64,000 bases of DNA from Bacillota bacterium (GCA_021850485.1 JAJZLY010000009.1:1-64000), one strand, 5' to 3'. Positions 18,858 through 27,859 are shown, counted from the first letter of the stretch. Made by a program: numbers and translations. The notes: generated by a model not told the origin, from the sequence alone.

Positions 18858-19286
18858 ATGCGGCTTTCTGCTCGCAGCGAGTATGGTCTGAGGGCGCTGG
18901 CCGCCCTGGCTGGGCGCGAGGCGGCGGAGCCGGTGCCGCTGCGCGAATTGGCGCACACAGAGGGGCTATCGGAGCAGTTTTTGGAGCAGATCTTCATGGA
19001 GCTGCGCAAGGCCGGCTTCGTCTCCTCCACCCGCGGCGCCCATGGCGGGTACACGCTTGCCCGGCGGCCGGAGGAGATTTTGATTTTTGACCTGCTGGAG
19101 ACCTTGGAGGGAGACTTGGCACCTTATGAGTGCGTAGCCACGGATCAGCCGGAGTGCGTGCAGGTCCCCTTCTGTGTCACCCGTCAGGTGTGGTTGAAAC
19201 TGCGCGAATCGATGCAGCAGGCGATTGGCACCATGACGCTGGCCGAGATCGCCAGCACCCGGACGTGGGAGACCGTCAGCCGGTAG
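18858..19286 (+). CDS. Rrf2-family Fe-S regulator (SufR/IscR-like)
   Basis: Winged-helix repressor of the Rrf2 family, 142 residues. The N-terminal helix-turn-helix (RSEYGLRAL, LSEQFLEQIF) is followed by the wing RGAHGGYTLAR. Three cysteines near residues 91-105 are spaced CX7CX5C, compatible with an Fe-S ligand set, although IscR uses CX5CX7C. As the last suf gene it probably controls the operon, possibly through the palindrome at 13411. A second Rrf2 protein is at 31036. Confidence 0.88.
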   Translation: MRLSARSEYGLRALAALAGREAAEPVPLRELAHTEGLSEQFLEQIFMELRKAGFVSSTRGAHGGYTLARRPEEILIFDLLETLEGDLAPYECVATDQPECVQVPFCVTRQVWLKLRESMQQAIGTMTLAEIASTRTWETVSR

Positions 19287-19321
19287 ATCAGGCGGCTTGG
19301 GTCAGAGGAGGCGGGCCGTCG

Positions 19322-19846
19322 TTGCTGATTGGTGACCGCGTGATGCTCAGAGAGGTGTCTTGGGGTGATCTGGCCAGCCGCCAGGAGTGGTTTGCCGACC
19401 CTGAGGTCACCCGCTATCTGGGCTGGCTGGACGGAGTGCCGGTGCCCTATCTGCAAGACGATACGCCAGGTGCGGTGGAGTGGACGGTTGCCCTGCGCGA
19501 GACCGGGGAGCCAGTCGGCATCGCCCAATTGGGCAAGCTGGATGTGGTCGGCGGTCAGGCCTCCTTTGGCATTGTCATCGGGCGCAAGGACCTGTGGGGA
19601 CAAGGTGTGGGCAGCGCCGTCATCCGATTGGTATTGGCTTACGCCTTTCAGGTGGCAGGATTGAACCGGGTGTGGCTGACCGTCGAGACCCGCCATCACC
19701 TCGCCGTACGGCTGTACGAACGGGAAGGCTTTCACCCCGAGGGCGTGTTGCGCCAGGCCAGACAGACCCAAGATGGCTTGCAGGACGTGAGCGTGATGGG
19801 CATCTTGCGCCAGGAGTGGGAGGCGCGCCAGAACCATGGTGCCTGA
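19322..19846 (+). CDS. GNAT-family N-acetyltransferase (RimJ/RimL-like)
   Basis: The 174-residue product has the acetyl-CoA fold: an N-terminal GDRVMLREV strand, a GKLDVVGGQASFGIVIG core, the acetyl-CoA loop KDLWGQGVGSA (near residue 92), and the C-terminal ARxLYEREGF-like motif (VRLYEREGFHPEGVLR). This arrangement resembles enzymes that acetylate ribosomal proteins or small amines; the substrate is unknown. TTG 19322 is chosen because AGGAGG lies 10 bases upstream and no ATG fits the N-terminal strand better. The 3' end overlaps the M28 peptidase start. Confidence 0.8.
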   Translation: MLIGDRVMLREVSWGDLASRQEWFADPEVTRYLGWLDGVPVPYLQDDTPGAVEWTVALRETGEPVGIAQLGKLDVVGGQASFGIVIGRKDLWGQGVGSAVIRLVLAYAFQVAGLNRVWLTVETRHHLAVRLYEREGFHPEGVLRQARQTQDGLQDVSVMGILRQEWEARQNHGA

Positions 19847-21053
19847 GCCGCCAGGGCGTCGTTCCTGGCACCTGCTCAGCGGCCTAAGCGCTCTCGGCCC
19901 GCGCCGAGCGGGCACGGCTGCCAGCGCCCGAGCCCTTGGCTGGCTCAACGAGCAACTGCAAGCAGCAGGCCTGGCGGTCGAGCGCCAGGCCTTTTTGGCG
20001 CCCAATCGGACGCTCTACTGGGGCCCGGCTGCCACCGGATTGGCCCTAGTCGCCCTGGCAATCGTCCAGCTGAGCGCCAGAGTGCTGGTCGGGGCGCTGG
20101 TGCCTTTTTTGATGTGGGTGGCCCTGGTGCCGTTGTGCGGTGAGTTGCTGGCACTGGGACTGAACTGCGACCTGATTTTGCCCCGCCTCATCACCTACAA
20201 CTTGGAAGCGGAGGTGGCCGGCAGCGGCCCGGGAGAAATCGTCCTGGTGGCGCACCATGACACCCAATGGTCGAGTTGGCTGTTTCACCCCAAGGTCGGG
20301 CTGCGGTTGCGCTGGTATTTTGCCGCCTTCTACCTCGGGCTGTTCGGGGTGCCTGCGCTATCCACGGTGGCTGCCTTCAACGGACACGCCGTGGTGCTCA
20401 TCGCCCTGCTTGGCCTATGTATTCTGCTGGCGGCAATGACCGCTTCCCTGTTGCTCGCCGCCATCTTCGGACGAGACGTGGTCGGCGCCAACGACAATGG
20501 ATCTGGGGTTGCGGTGGCGATCGCCCTGGCCCAGCGCGCCAAGCAGGCGGTGGTGGCCGGTGCGTGGCCAGCCGACGCGGCCAAACTGAGGCTGTTGCTG
20601 ACCGGCGGCGAAGAGGTCGGTGAGCGCGGCATGTTGCACTGGCTGAAGACCCACCGGCCCGACCCGGCCCAGGTGGTGTTCATCAATCTGGACAACGTGG
20701 CGGGAGGGTCTTTGCGCTACCTGGAGAGCGAGGGCATGGTCTTGCCGCTGCGCTACGCCCCAGCCCTGGTTCGGGTGGCTCGCGCCGTGGCGGTGAATGC
20801 CAAGGGCGAGCTCTTTCCAGGCAAGCCGCTGCTGCTTCCGACAGACATGATGTGGGCCGTCGCCCAGGGCTACGCCGCCATCACCTTCATCGGCCAGACA
20901 GACGACGGCGCCATCCCGAATTACCACTGGCCGACGGACACCTTGGCCGAGATCTCCGAGCAGCATCTGACCGACGTCGAGGACACCCTCTTCAGCTATT
21001 TGGCCGAGGTCTGGCAAGAGGCGGACCGCAGTGTGGCGAAGGCCCCAGCCTAG
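19836..21053 (+). CDS. Membrane-embedded M28-family zinc peptidase
   Basis: A 405-residue protein with the M28 metal ligands in order: His/Asp in VAHHDTQW (near residue 140), GANDNGSG, GGEEVGERG (catalytic Glu and ligand Glu), a later Asp, and the final His in NYHWPTD (near residue 370). Two blocks of membrane helices interrupt the fold, one before the first ligand (about residues 68-108) and one between the His and Asp ligands (about 160-205). It is therefore a membrane-anchored relative of aminopeptidases; the substrate is unknown. It overlaps the upstream acetyltransferase by 11 bases. Confidence 0.82.
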   Translation: MVPEPPGRRSWHLLSGLSALGPRRAGTAASARALGWLNEQLQAAGLAVERQAFLAPNRTLYWGPAATGLALVALAIVQLSARVLVGALVPFLMWVALVPLCGELLALGLNCDLILPRLITYNLEAEVAGSGPGEIVLVAHHDTQWSSWLFHPKVGLRLRWYFAAFYLGLFGVPALSTVAAFNGHAVVLIALLGLCILLAAMTASLLLAAIFGRDVVGANDNGSGVAVAIALAQRAKQAVVAGAWPADAAKLRLLLTGGEEVGERGMLHWLKTHRPDPAQVVFINLDNVAGGSLRYLESEGMVLPLRYAPALVRVARAVAVNAKGELFPGKPLLLPTDMMWAVAQGYAAITFIGQTDDGAIPNYHWPTDTLAEISEQHLTDVEDTLFSYLAEVWQEADRSVAKAPA

Positions 21054-21065
21054 GCAGTAGATACT

Positions 21066-21094
21066 TTGACAGGCCTCGGAGCCGACCCTAGAAT
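21066..21094 (+). promoter_or_regulatory. Promoter of hisS-aspS
   Basis: Perfect -35 TTGACA (21066-21071), 17-base spacer and -10 TAGAAT (21089-21094), 31 bases before the hisS start. I see no T-box leader. Confidence 0.82.
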
Positions 21095-21125
21095 GAGCGA
21101 ACCGAGTGGTTGAGGAGGATGTCTT

Positions 21126-22373
21126 GTGGTGCAGCGGCCTCGGGGCACCGCCGACGTGCTTGGCCCAGAGGCCCAGCGCTGGCAGCGGGTGGAGTCCTTG
21201 GCCCGCCGGGTCTGCGAGCGAGCGGGCTTTAGCGAGGTGCGCACCCCTACCTTTGAGGCCACCGAGCTGTTCACCCATTCCAGCGGTGAGTCCTCGGACG
21301 TGGTGCAAAAAGAGATGTACAGCTTCACTGACCGCGGCGGCCGGCCGCTGACGCTTCGTCCGGAGTCCACCGCGTCCGTGGTGCGCGCCTACCACGAGGC
21401 GGGGCTGAGCGGCGTGCATAAGTTTTACTACATGCAGGCGCACTTTCGTTACGAGCGGCCGCAGAAGGGGCGACTGCGCGAGCATCACCAACTGGGCTGC
21501 GAGATTTTGGGCACCGACGCGCCTTTGGCGGATGCCGAGTTGATCGCCGCCGCATGGACCTTTTTGTCTGCGGCCGGCCTGAGCGATCTGAGCGTATCGC
21601 TCAATTCCATCGGCGACCGTGTCTGTCGCCCAGCCTACCGTCTTGCCCTGCAGGCTTACTACAGGCCGCACCGGGACGAACTGTGCGCCGATTGCCAGCG
21701 GCGGCTGGAAGATAACCCACTGCGCCTTTTGGACTGCAAGCGGGAAAGCTGCCAGGCCCTGAAGCAGGCGGCTCCCAAGAGCCGTCAGCACCTGTGTGAG
21801 GCCTGCCAGCAACACTTCGCCCAGGTCTGCCAGCTGCTCGATGAGCTTGGTATTCGCTACCGCTTTGACGATCTGTTGGTGCGCGGACTGGACTACTACA
21901 CCCGCACCGTGTTCGTGATCACGCACTCAGCCTTGGGCGCCCAGTCGGAAGTGTGCGGCGGTGGCCGCTACGATCAGCTGTCCGAAGTGATCGGCGGTGG
22001 TGCGCTACCAGGGGTTGGCTTCGGACTCGGTCTGGAGCGGCTGCTGATCACGCTAGGTGAGGGCGATCAGCCAGCTGGGTCAACTCGGCTTTATCTGGCG
22101 GTGACCAGTCCACAGTTGCAGGGTCCGGCCCTGGCCCTGGCCATGCAGCTCAGAGGAGCCGGGCTAACGGTCGAGGTGGAACTTGCAGACCGGTCGCTGA
22201 AGGCTCAGTTTCGGCGGGCAGATAAAGAGGGATTCAGCCACGTGGCGGTTTTTGGCCCGGGTGAACAGGCCTCTCGTCACCTGACCGTTCGCCACTTGGC
22301 GGACGGCAGTGAGTCGACTGAGCCGATGGCAGACTTGGCAGGCATCTTGTTGAAACGGGGTAGCGGATTGTGA
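21126..22373 (+). CDS. hisS: Histidyl-tRNA synthetase
   Basis: Charges tRNA-His. The 415-residue class II enzyme has RGTADVLG at the N-terminus, motif 2 (YYMQAHFRYERPQKGR), the histidine A motif RGLDYYTRTVF near residue 258, CGGGRYD, and motif 3 (GVGFGLGLERLL). GTG 21126 lies 7 bases after GGAGG. The stop overlaps the aspS start by 4 bases, so both synthetases are co-translated. Confidence 0.95.
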   Translation: MVQRPRGTADVLGPEAQRWQRVESLARRVCERAGFSEVRTPTFEATELFTHSSGESSDVVQKEMYSFTDRGGRPLTLRPESTASVVRAYHEAGLSGVHKFYYMQAHFRYERPQKGRLREHHQLGCEILGTDAPLADAELIAAAWTFLSAAGLSDLSVSLNSIGDRVCRPAYRLALQAYYRPHRDELCADCQRRLEDNPLRLLDCKRESCQALKQAAPKSRQHLCEACQQHFAQVCQLLDELGIRYRFDDLLVRGLDYYTRTVFVITHSALGAQSEVCGGGRYDQLSEVIGGGALPGVGFGLGLERLLITLGEGDQPAGSTRLYLAVTSPQLQGPALALAMQLRGAGLTVEVELADRSLKAQFRRADKEGFSHVAVFGPGEQASRHLTVRHLADGSESTEPMADLAGILLKRGSGL

Positions 22374-24130
22374 CGGTGGACTGGACCCAGCGCAAATCGA
22401 CCGAGCAATTGGCCCAGATGGCAGCAGGCGAGACCGTCTTGATCGCTGGCTGGGTGCACCGCCATCGCCACCACGGTGGACTGGTGTTCTTCGATGTCAG
22501 AGATCGCAGCGGTGTGGTCCAGGTTGTGGTGCGTCCGGACAACCGTGCCTTTGCCTTGGCCGCCAGTTTGCACCCGGAGTGGGTGGTGCAGGTGCGCGCC
22601 GTGGTCCAGCACCGAGAGAAGGCGGCGGTGAATCCCAAAATCGCCACCGGCCACATCGAATTGATCCCTACGGAGCTTACGGTGCTGGCCGAGGCTCTAC
22701 CGCCACCGGTCTCGCCGGCGGACGAGGGAGAGGTCGACGAGAGCTTGCGCCTGCGCCATCGCTACTTGGATCTCAGACGTCCGGTCATGCAGCGAAACCT
22801 GGAGATCCGCCACCAGGCCCTGCAGACCGCCCGTCGCGTTTTGTCCGAGCAGGGCTTCTGGGAGGTTGAGACCCCCAATCTCACCCGCTCCACACCAGAG
22901 GGAGCGCGCGACTTTCTGGTCCCCAGCCGCTTGGCCAAGGGCCGCTTTTACGCCTTGCCGCAGTCGCCACAATTGTTCAAGCAACTGCTGATGGTCGCCG
23001 GCATCGAGCGCTACTTTCAAGTGGTGCACTGCTTTCGGGACGAGGACTTGCGAGCGGACCGGCAGCTCGAGTTCGTCCAGATCGACATCGAACAAAGCTT
23101 CGTCGACCGGCAGGACATCATGCGCTTAGGCGAGGGTCTGGCGGTGGCATTGGCCCGGGAGGTGGCCGGCTGGGCGGTGCCAGAGAGTTTCCCCCGCATC
23201 ACCTACCGAGAGGCCATGGACCGCTACGGGTCCGATCATCCGGACGTCCGGTTTGGCATGCCAATCGTCGACCTGAGCGAACGGGCAGCAGACGGCTGCG
23301 TGCCCTTCTTGGACCAGGCCGTGAAGGCCGGCGAGCGAGTTGTGGCCTTGCACTTCCCTGGGAGCCTCAGCCGCAAACAGGTGGAGGAGCTGAGTCAGGC
23401 CAGCGCCGTGGACCTGGCCTGGCTTACGGTCGAAGAGGGGCAGGCCAAGGGATCGCTCGGCCGCTTCTTCGATGCCGAGTCCGCCCAGCTCTGGGGGGCT
23501 GCGTCCGGGACATTGTTAATTGGCCACGGCGTCGGCGACGCGTTTTTGCAAAAAGTGGGTGCTCTGCGGCTGCGCCTTGGCCGAGAGGGCGATCTCATCC
23601 CCAGCAGGCGCCACGAGTTCGTCTGGGTTACGGACTTCCCGCTGCTGGACTGGAACGCCGAAGACGCCCGCTGGCAGGCCGTGCACCATCCCTTCACCGC
23701 TCCCTTGGACGAGGACGCACCGAACATCGAGCGCCATCCGGCCGAAGTTCGCTCCAAGCAGTACGATCTGGTCTTGGACGGGCACGAGGTGGCCGGGGGA
23801 TCGATCCGGATCCACCAGCGGGAGATGCAAGAGCGCATCTTTGCCCAGATCGGACTCAGTGCCGAGGAGGCGGCTGAGAAGTTCCAATTCCTGCTGGAGG
23901 CGTTTCGCTATGGGGCGCCGCCGCATGGTGGCATTGCCTTCGGTTTCGACCGACTGGTGATGCTGATGGCTGGCATGACCACCATCCGCGAGGTGATCGC
24001 CTTCCCGCTGCTTTCCAGCGGCGTGGATCCGCTGACCGGCGCCCCCACAGCCGTAGCGGAGTCGCAGCTGCGGGAACTTGGCATTGCCGTGCGGCCGCCG
24101 ACCGCTCCCGGACGGGGCGATCTGGCTTGA
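22370..24130 (+). CDS. aspS: Aspartyl-tRNA synthetase
   Basis: Charges tRNA-Asp, and perhaps also tRNA-Asn if the genome lacks a dedicated enzyme. The 586-residue product has the N-terminal OB domain (GWVHRHRHHGGLVFFDVRD), motif 1, LPQSPQLFKQLLMV, motif 2 FRDEDLRADRQ near residue 220, the bacterial GAD insertion domain (about residues 290-410), and motif 3 GFDRLVML near residue 525. A 6S-like RNA follows, as in Bacillus subtilis where bsrA lies beside aspS. Confidence 0.95.
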   Translation: MTVDWTQRKSTEQLAQMAAGETVLIAGWVHRHRHHGGLVFFDVRDRSGVVQVVVRPDNRAFALAASLHPEWVVQVRAVVQHREKAAVNPKIATGHIELIPTELTVLAEALPPPVSPADEGEVDESLRLRHRYLDLRRPVMQRNLEIRHQALQTARRVLSEQGFWEVETPNLTRSTPEGARDFLVPSRLAKGRFYALPQSPQLFKQLLMVAGIERYFQVVHCFRDEDLRADRQLEFVQIDIEQSFVDRQDIMRLGEGLAVALAREVAGWAVPESFPRITYREAMDRYGSDHPDVRFGMPIVDLSERAADGCVPFLDQAVKAGERVVALHFPGSLSRKQVEELSQASAVDLAWLTVEEGQAKGSLGRFFDAESAQLWGAASGTLLIGHGVGDAFLQKVGALRLRLGREGDLIPSRRHEFVWVTDFPLLDWNAEDARWQAVHHPFTAPLDEDAPNIERHPAEVRSKQYDLVLDGHEVAGGSIRIHQREMQERIFAQIGLSAEEAAEKFQFLLEAFRYGAPPHGGIAFGFDRLVMLMAGMTTIREVIAFPLLSSGVDPLTGAPTAVAESQLRELGIAVRPPTAPGRGDLA

Positions 24131-24156
24131 AGACCGCCTAGCGACAGGTGTAGAAT
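24127..24156 (+). promoter_or_regulatory. Promoter of the 6S-like RNA
   Basis: -35 TTGAAG (24127-24132), 18-base spacer and -10 TAGAAT (24151-24156). It begins at the aspS stop codon and would start transcription near 24163. Confidence 0.6.
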
Positions 24157-24162
24157 CACAAC

Positions 24163-24374
24163 GCAGACTAGAGCCCTGCCGTGTGCGTGTCTCCCTAGCG
24201 TTCGAGCCCAAATCGACGACAAGGGAGCCCACTTCTCCGGGCGGCGAGAGAAACTGTGCAATGCATGGGACTCGGTAACCATCTGGGAGGGCACCCACCT
24301 GCAATTGCAGGTTCTGAACCGGTCGGGATACGGCATGGTGGGGCAACGGATTTTGGGGGCTCGCCGGAGCCCCC
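24163..24374 (+). ncRNA. ssrS: Probable 6S RNA
   Basis: 6S RNA mimics an open promoter and binds housekeeping RNA polymerase. The segment folds as a rod: closing stem GCCC/GGGC (24173 and 24341) and TGCCGT/ACGGCA (24177 and 24330); a large central bubble; an apical stem GAGCCC/GGG-CTC (24204 and 24267); and, on the 3' side of the bubble, the small hairpin ACCTGC-AATT-GCAGGT (24297-24312), a typical 6S feature. It sits between aspS and the next gene, as in Bacillus. The ends are inferred from the promoter and the final hairpin. The length, about 212 bases, is slightly long. No covariance search was run. Confidence 0.75.
24355..24374 (+). terminator. 3' hairpin of the 6S-like RNA
   Basis: GGGGGCTC, loop GCCG and GAGCCCCC form a perfect 8-base stem preceded by TTTT. 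No T-run follows. It probably marks the RNA 3' end before the threonine aldolase gene. Confidence 0.55.
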
Positions 24375-24414
24375 TCGTCGCGCTTGGTGCTGGTCCCAAC
24401 TCGGCGAAGGGAAG

Positions 24415-25461
24415 GTGTGGGCCCTGATCATTGACCTGCGTTCAGATACGGTGACCCGCCCCACATCCGTGATGCGCCAGGCGATGGCGGTGGCGGAAGT
24501 TGGCGACGACGTCTACGGGGAAGACCCGACCGTCCGCCAGCTGGAGCAGCGGGCGGCCGACCTGACCGGCCAGGAGGCCGGACTGTTCGTTCCCTCTGGC
24601 ACCATGGGCAACTTGGTCGCTGCGATGACCCACCTCCATCCAGGCGATGAGTTGTTCGCCGAGGCCGAGGCCCACATCTTGTACTACGAGCAAGGCGGCT
24701 GTGCCCGGGTGGCGGGTGCCATGCCGCACCCGATTTCGGGTACGGCCGGGCGCTTTAGCGGTGACGATCTGCGCCGCCAGGTGCGGCCGGCGGACTTGCA
24801 CTTTCCGCACCCCGGCCTGGTCGCCCTAGAGAACACGCACAACCGCTCCGGCGGCGAGGTGTGGACGGTTGCGGAGACAGCCGACGTGCTGGCCGTGGCC
24901 AAAGAGCTGGGTCTAGCCACGCATCTGGACGGCGCCCGGCTGTTCAATGCCGCTACCGCCTTGGGGGTGCCGGCGGCGCAGTTGGCCGCTGGCTTCGATT
25001 CGGTGTCCATCTGCTTGTCCAAGGGGCTGGGCGCCCCAGTCGGCTCGGTGCTCGCAGGTTCTCGAGACTTCATCGCCCGGGCCCGCCGCAACCGCAAAGT
25101 GGTGGGCGGCGGCATGCGTCAGGCCGGAATCCTGGCCGCAGCCGGTCTCGCCGCGCTGACTGACGCAGTGGCCGGCCTGGCCGAGGACCACCGCCATGCC
25201 GCGCGGCTGGCCGAGGGTCTGTCCCGCCTGCCTGGGCTGCAGGTGGCCGCCGTGCGCCAGCGCACCAACATGGTGATGGTCGACGTAGCGGCACCGGCCG
25301 GCCTGTGGGTCCGACAGCTGAAAGAGGCGGACGTGCTGATCAACGCGGTCGGGCCGAACCGACTGCGCCTAGTCACGCACCTCGATGTGTCCGGGCCGGA
25401 TGTGGAACGGACGCTGGGCGTGTTTGCCCAACTGGCACCCGAGGCTGCTCAGTGGTCCTAA
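24415..25461 (+). CDS. ltaE: Low-specificity L-threonine aldolase
   Basis: PLP enzyme that cleaves threonine or allo-threonine to glycine and acetaldehyde. 348 residues from GTG 24415, starting at IDLRSDTVTRPT, the universal N-terminal block. Also seen: YGEDPT, ENTHNRSGG near residue 140, HLDGARLFNA, and the PLP lysine in CLSKGLGAP (near residue 203). The frame stays open upstream through the RNA region, but that extension has no family similarity. The stop lies 10 bases inside hutH. With tdh-kbl it gives a second route from threonine to glycine. Confidence 0.9.
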   Translation: MWALIIDLRSDTVTRPTSVMRQAMAVAEVGDDVYGEDPTVRQLEQRAADLTGQEAGLFVPSGTMGNLVAAMTHLHPGDELFAEAEAHILYYEQGGCARVAGAMPHPISGTAGRFSGDDLRRQVRPADLHFPHPGLVALENTHNRSGGEVWTVAETADVLAVAKELGLATHLDGARLFNAATALGVPAAQLAAGFDSVSICLSKGLGAPVGSVLAGSRDFIARARRNRKVVGGGMRQAGILAAAGLAALTDAVAGLAEDHRHAARLAEGLSRLPGLQVAAVRQRTNMVMVDVAAPAGLWVRQLKEADVLINAVGPNRLRLVTHLDVSGPDVERTLGVFAQLAPEAAQWS

Positions 25462-26939
25462 TCGATGACCGCCAGCTAAGCCTGGAGGACGCTTGGCGGG
25501 TGGTGACGGGGACCGAGGTGGCGCTTTCCACCAAGGCCCTGGAAAAGGTGTCGCGCAGCCGGGCCCTGATCGAGCAGATGATCGCCCGAGGAGACACCGT
25601 CTACGGGGTCACCACCGGCTTCGGGCACCTCGCCCAGGTCCCTGTGCCCAGCGAGGACGCGGCGGCGCTCCAGGAGGACCTGGTGCGCTCTCATGCCGCC
25701 GGGGTCGGCCCAGATCTCCCGACCGCTGTGGTGCGCAGCATGCTGCTGTTGCGCCTGAAGGCGCTGGCCCGGGGTAACTCTGGCGTGCGACCGATTGTCC
25801 TGGAGCGACTGATCGCCTTCTTAAACGCCGGGTTGCACCCCTGTATCCCCTCCCAGGGGTCGGTCGGCGCCTCTGGCGACCTGGCTCCGCTGGCGCATCT
25901 GGCGGCGGCCTTGCTCGGTGAGGGAGAAGCAGAGATGGGTGGCGTGCGGGCGCCGGTGCGCAGTCACCTGGCAGCATTGGGTCTGCCGCCTTTGACTCTA
26001 GCCGCCAAAGAGGGCTTGGCCCTGACCAACGGCACCCAGCTGATGGCGAGCTTGGCCCTGATCGCCTGGCATCAGGCGAAGGCCCAGTTGCAGGCGGCGG
26101 CCTTCGTGGCAGCGCTCACCGTTCAGGCCCTGGGCGGTATCGCGTCGGCGTATGATCCGGATCTGTTAGCGGCGCGCCCGCATCACGGCGCCCTGGCGGT
26201 TGGCGCCGAGATGCGCCGGCTGCTGGAGGGCAGTACGCTGGTCACCAAGGCCGGCCAGAGGCGGGTTCAAGACGCCTACAGCCTGCGCTGCATTCCGCAG
26301 GTACACGGCGCAGTGCTGGACGCCTTTCGCCATGTGGAGGCCATCTTACTGGTCGAGATCAACGCCGCCACCGACAATCCGCTGGTGTTTGCGGAGCGAG
26401 GCGAGGTGATCTCCGGCGGTAACTTTCACGGCCAGCCGATCGCCATCGCCCTCGACTACCTAGCGATCGCCCTCACCGAGCTGGGGTCGATCAGCGAACG
26501 GCGGACCGAGAGATTGGTCAATCCGGCTCTGTCCGGCCTGCCCGCCTTTTTGTCCAGCAAGCCGGGGCTGCGGTCAGGCTTGATGCTGGCGCAGTACACA
26601 GCCGCAGCCCTGGTCAGCGAGAACAAGACCTTGGCCCATCCGGCTTCGGTCGACTCGATTCCGACCTCTGCCAACCAAGAGGATTTCGTGTCGATGGGAG
26701 CATGGGCAGGCCTGAAGTTGCAGCAGGTGGTGGCCAATCTCTGGCAGGTGCTGGCGGCTGAAGCGCTGTGTGCAAGCCGGGCTGTCGCGTTGGCTGGCAA
26801 AGATGGCCTGTCGCCGGCGACTGCTCCCTTTTTTGCTGGACTCCAGGCCACAGTGCCGCCGGAGCCGGCGCTGCTCTCCAGCCAATTAAAGGCAAGTGCA
26901 GAGTTCCTCACTGAGTGGTTTGGGGGGCAGGACAGATGA
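25452..26939 (+). CDS. hutH: Histidine ammonia-lyase
   Basis: First step of histidine breakdown, histidine to urocanate and ammonia. The Ala-Ser-Gly triad that forms the MIO cofactor is in GSVGASGDLAPLAH near residue 143, with YGVTTGFG near residue 54 and the C-terminal SADSIPTSANQED-like motif (ASVDSIPTSANQEDFVS). 495 residues from GTG 25452, which overlaps the ltaE stop. The stop overlaps ftcD by ATGA. Confidence 0.95.
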   Translation: MVLIDDRQLSLEDAWRVVTGTEVALSTKALEKVSRSRALIEQMIARGDTVYGVTTGFGHLAQVPVPSEDAAALQEDLVRSHAAGVGPDLPTAVVRSMLLLRLKALARGNSGVRPIVLERLIAFLNAGLHPCIPSQGSVGASGDLAPLAHLAAALLGEGEAEMGGVRAPVRSHLAALGLPPLTLAAKEGLALTNGTQLMASLALIAWHQAKAQLQAAAFVAALTVQALGGIASAYDPDLLAARPHHGALAVGAEMRRLLEGSTLVTKAGQRRVQDAYSLRCIPQVHGAVLDAFRHVEAILLVEINAATDNPLVFAERGEVISGGNFHGQPIAIALDYLAIALTELGSISERRTERLVNPALSGLPAFLSSKPGLRSGLMLAQYTAAALVSENKTLAHPASVDSIPTSANQEDFVSMGAWAGLKLQQVVANLWQVLAAEALCASRAVALAGKDGLSPATAPFFAGLQATVPPEPALLSSQLKASAEFLTEWFGGQDR

Positions 26940-27859
26940 GGCTGATGGAGGCCATCCCCAATTTCTCTGAGGGGCGGCGACCTGAGGTGGTGGATCGGAT
27001 CGCCGCCGCTTTTCGCCGACCGGACGTGTTCTTACTCGATCAGGAGATGGATGCCACCCACAACCGGGCGGTGATCACCGCTGTGGGCGATCCCAACGCA
27101 CTGCGTCAGGCCTGCTTGGACGCCTGTGCCGTGGCCTGCGAGCTGATCGATCTCACCCGTCATCAGGGCGAGCACCCGCGCATGGGCGCCACTGACGTGA
27201 TTCCCTTCGTGCCGCTGGCTGGCACCACAAGCGAAGACGCGGTTTCGGTGGCTCGCCAATTGGCAGGAGAGATTTGGCAAAGGCTGGCGATTCCGACGTA
27301 TCTCTATGAAGATGCGGCCCACGACCCCAACCGTCGGTTGCTGCCGGCCATCCGCAAGGGTGGATTCGAGGCGCTGCGCGACGGCGCCATCCGGGAGGCG
27401 GGCCGGCTGCCAGATGTCGGTGGCCCTGACGTCCATCCCACCGCCGGCGTCACGGCGGTGGGTGCCAGAAAGCCGCTGGTCGCCTTTAACGTGAACCTGG
27501 CAACGACAGATCTGGAGCTGGGTAAGCGCATTGCCAGGGCAGTGCGCGAGTCTTCCGGCGGCCTGCCCAAGGTGCGAGCGATGGCCGTCGATATGCGCGA
27601 GAGCGGCCGGGTCCAGGTGTCGATGAATCTCACTGATACCGACACCACGCCCATCTTTCAAGCCTACGAGTTTGTCGCCCAGGCCGCCGCCGCCGAGGGT
27701 GTGGCCGTGGCGGAGTCAGAGGTGATCGGGTTAGTCGGCCTCGGCGCCTTGGCAGACGTGGCAAAAAGCGCCCTGCAGGTCGGTGCCTTCAGCACCGGGC
27801 AGGTGCTGGAGAACAAGCTGCTGGCAGTTCTCTCCGAGCAAACCCATGAAGCATCCTGA
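26936..27859 (+). CDS. ftcD: Glutamate formimidoyltransferase
   Basis: Transfers the formimino group of formimino-glutamate to tetrahydrofolate, releasing glutamate. The 307-residue product matches the N-terminal FTCD domains only: EAIPNFSEG at the start, the catalytic-site region HPRMGATDVIPF (near residue 82), DVGGP and HPTAGVTAVGARKPLVAFN. The cyclodeaminase half, fused in animals, is encoded separately at 29111. ATG 26936 overlaps the hutH stop. Confidence 0.92.
   Translation: MRLMEAIPNFSEGRRPEVVDRIAAAFRRPDVFLLDQEMDATHNRAVITAVGDPNALRQACLDACAVACELIDLTRHQGEHPRMGATDVIPFVPLAGTTSEDAVSVARQLAGEIWQRLAIPTYLYEDAAHDPNRRLLPAIRKGGFEALRDGAIREAGRLPDVGGPDVHPTAGVTAVGARKPLVAFNVNLATTDLELGKRIARAVRESSGGLPKVRAMAVDMRESGRVQVSMNLTDTDTTPIFQAYEFVAQAAAAEGVAVAESEVIGLVGLGALADVAKSALQVGAFSTGQVLENKLLAVLSEQTHEAS

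Noticed and set aside
24256-24414. N-terminal extension of threonine aldolase (in-frame ATG at 24256)
   Set aside because: The segment covers the 6S-like RNA and its end hairpin, has no similarity to the family, and the real family N-terminus starts right at GTG 24415.
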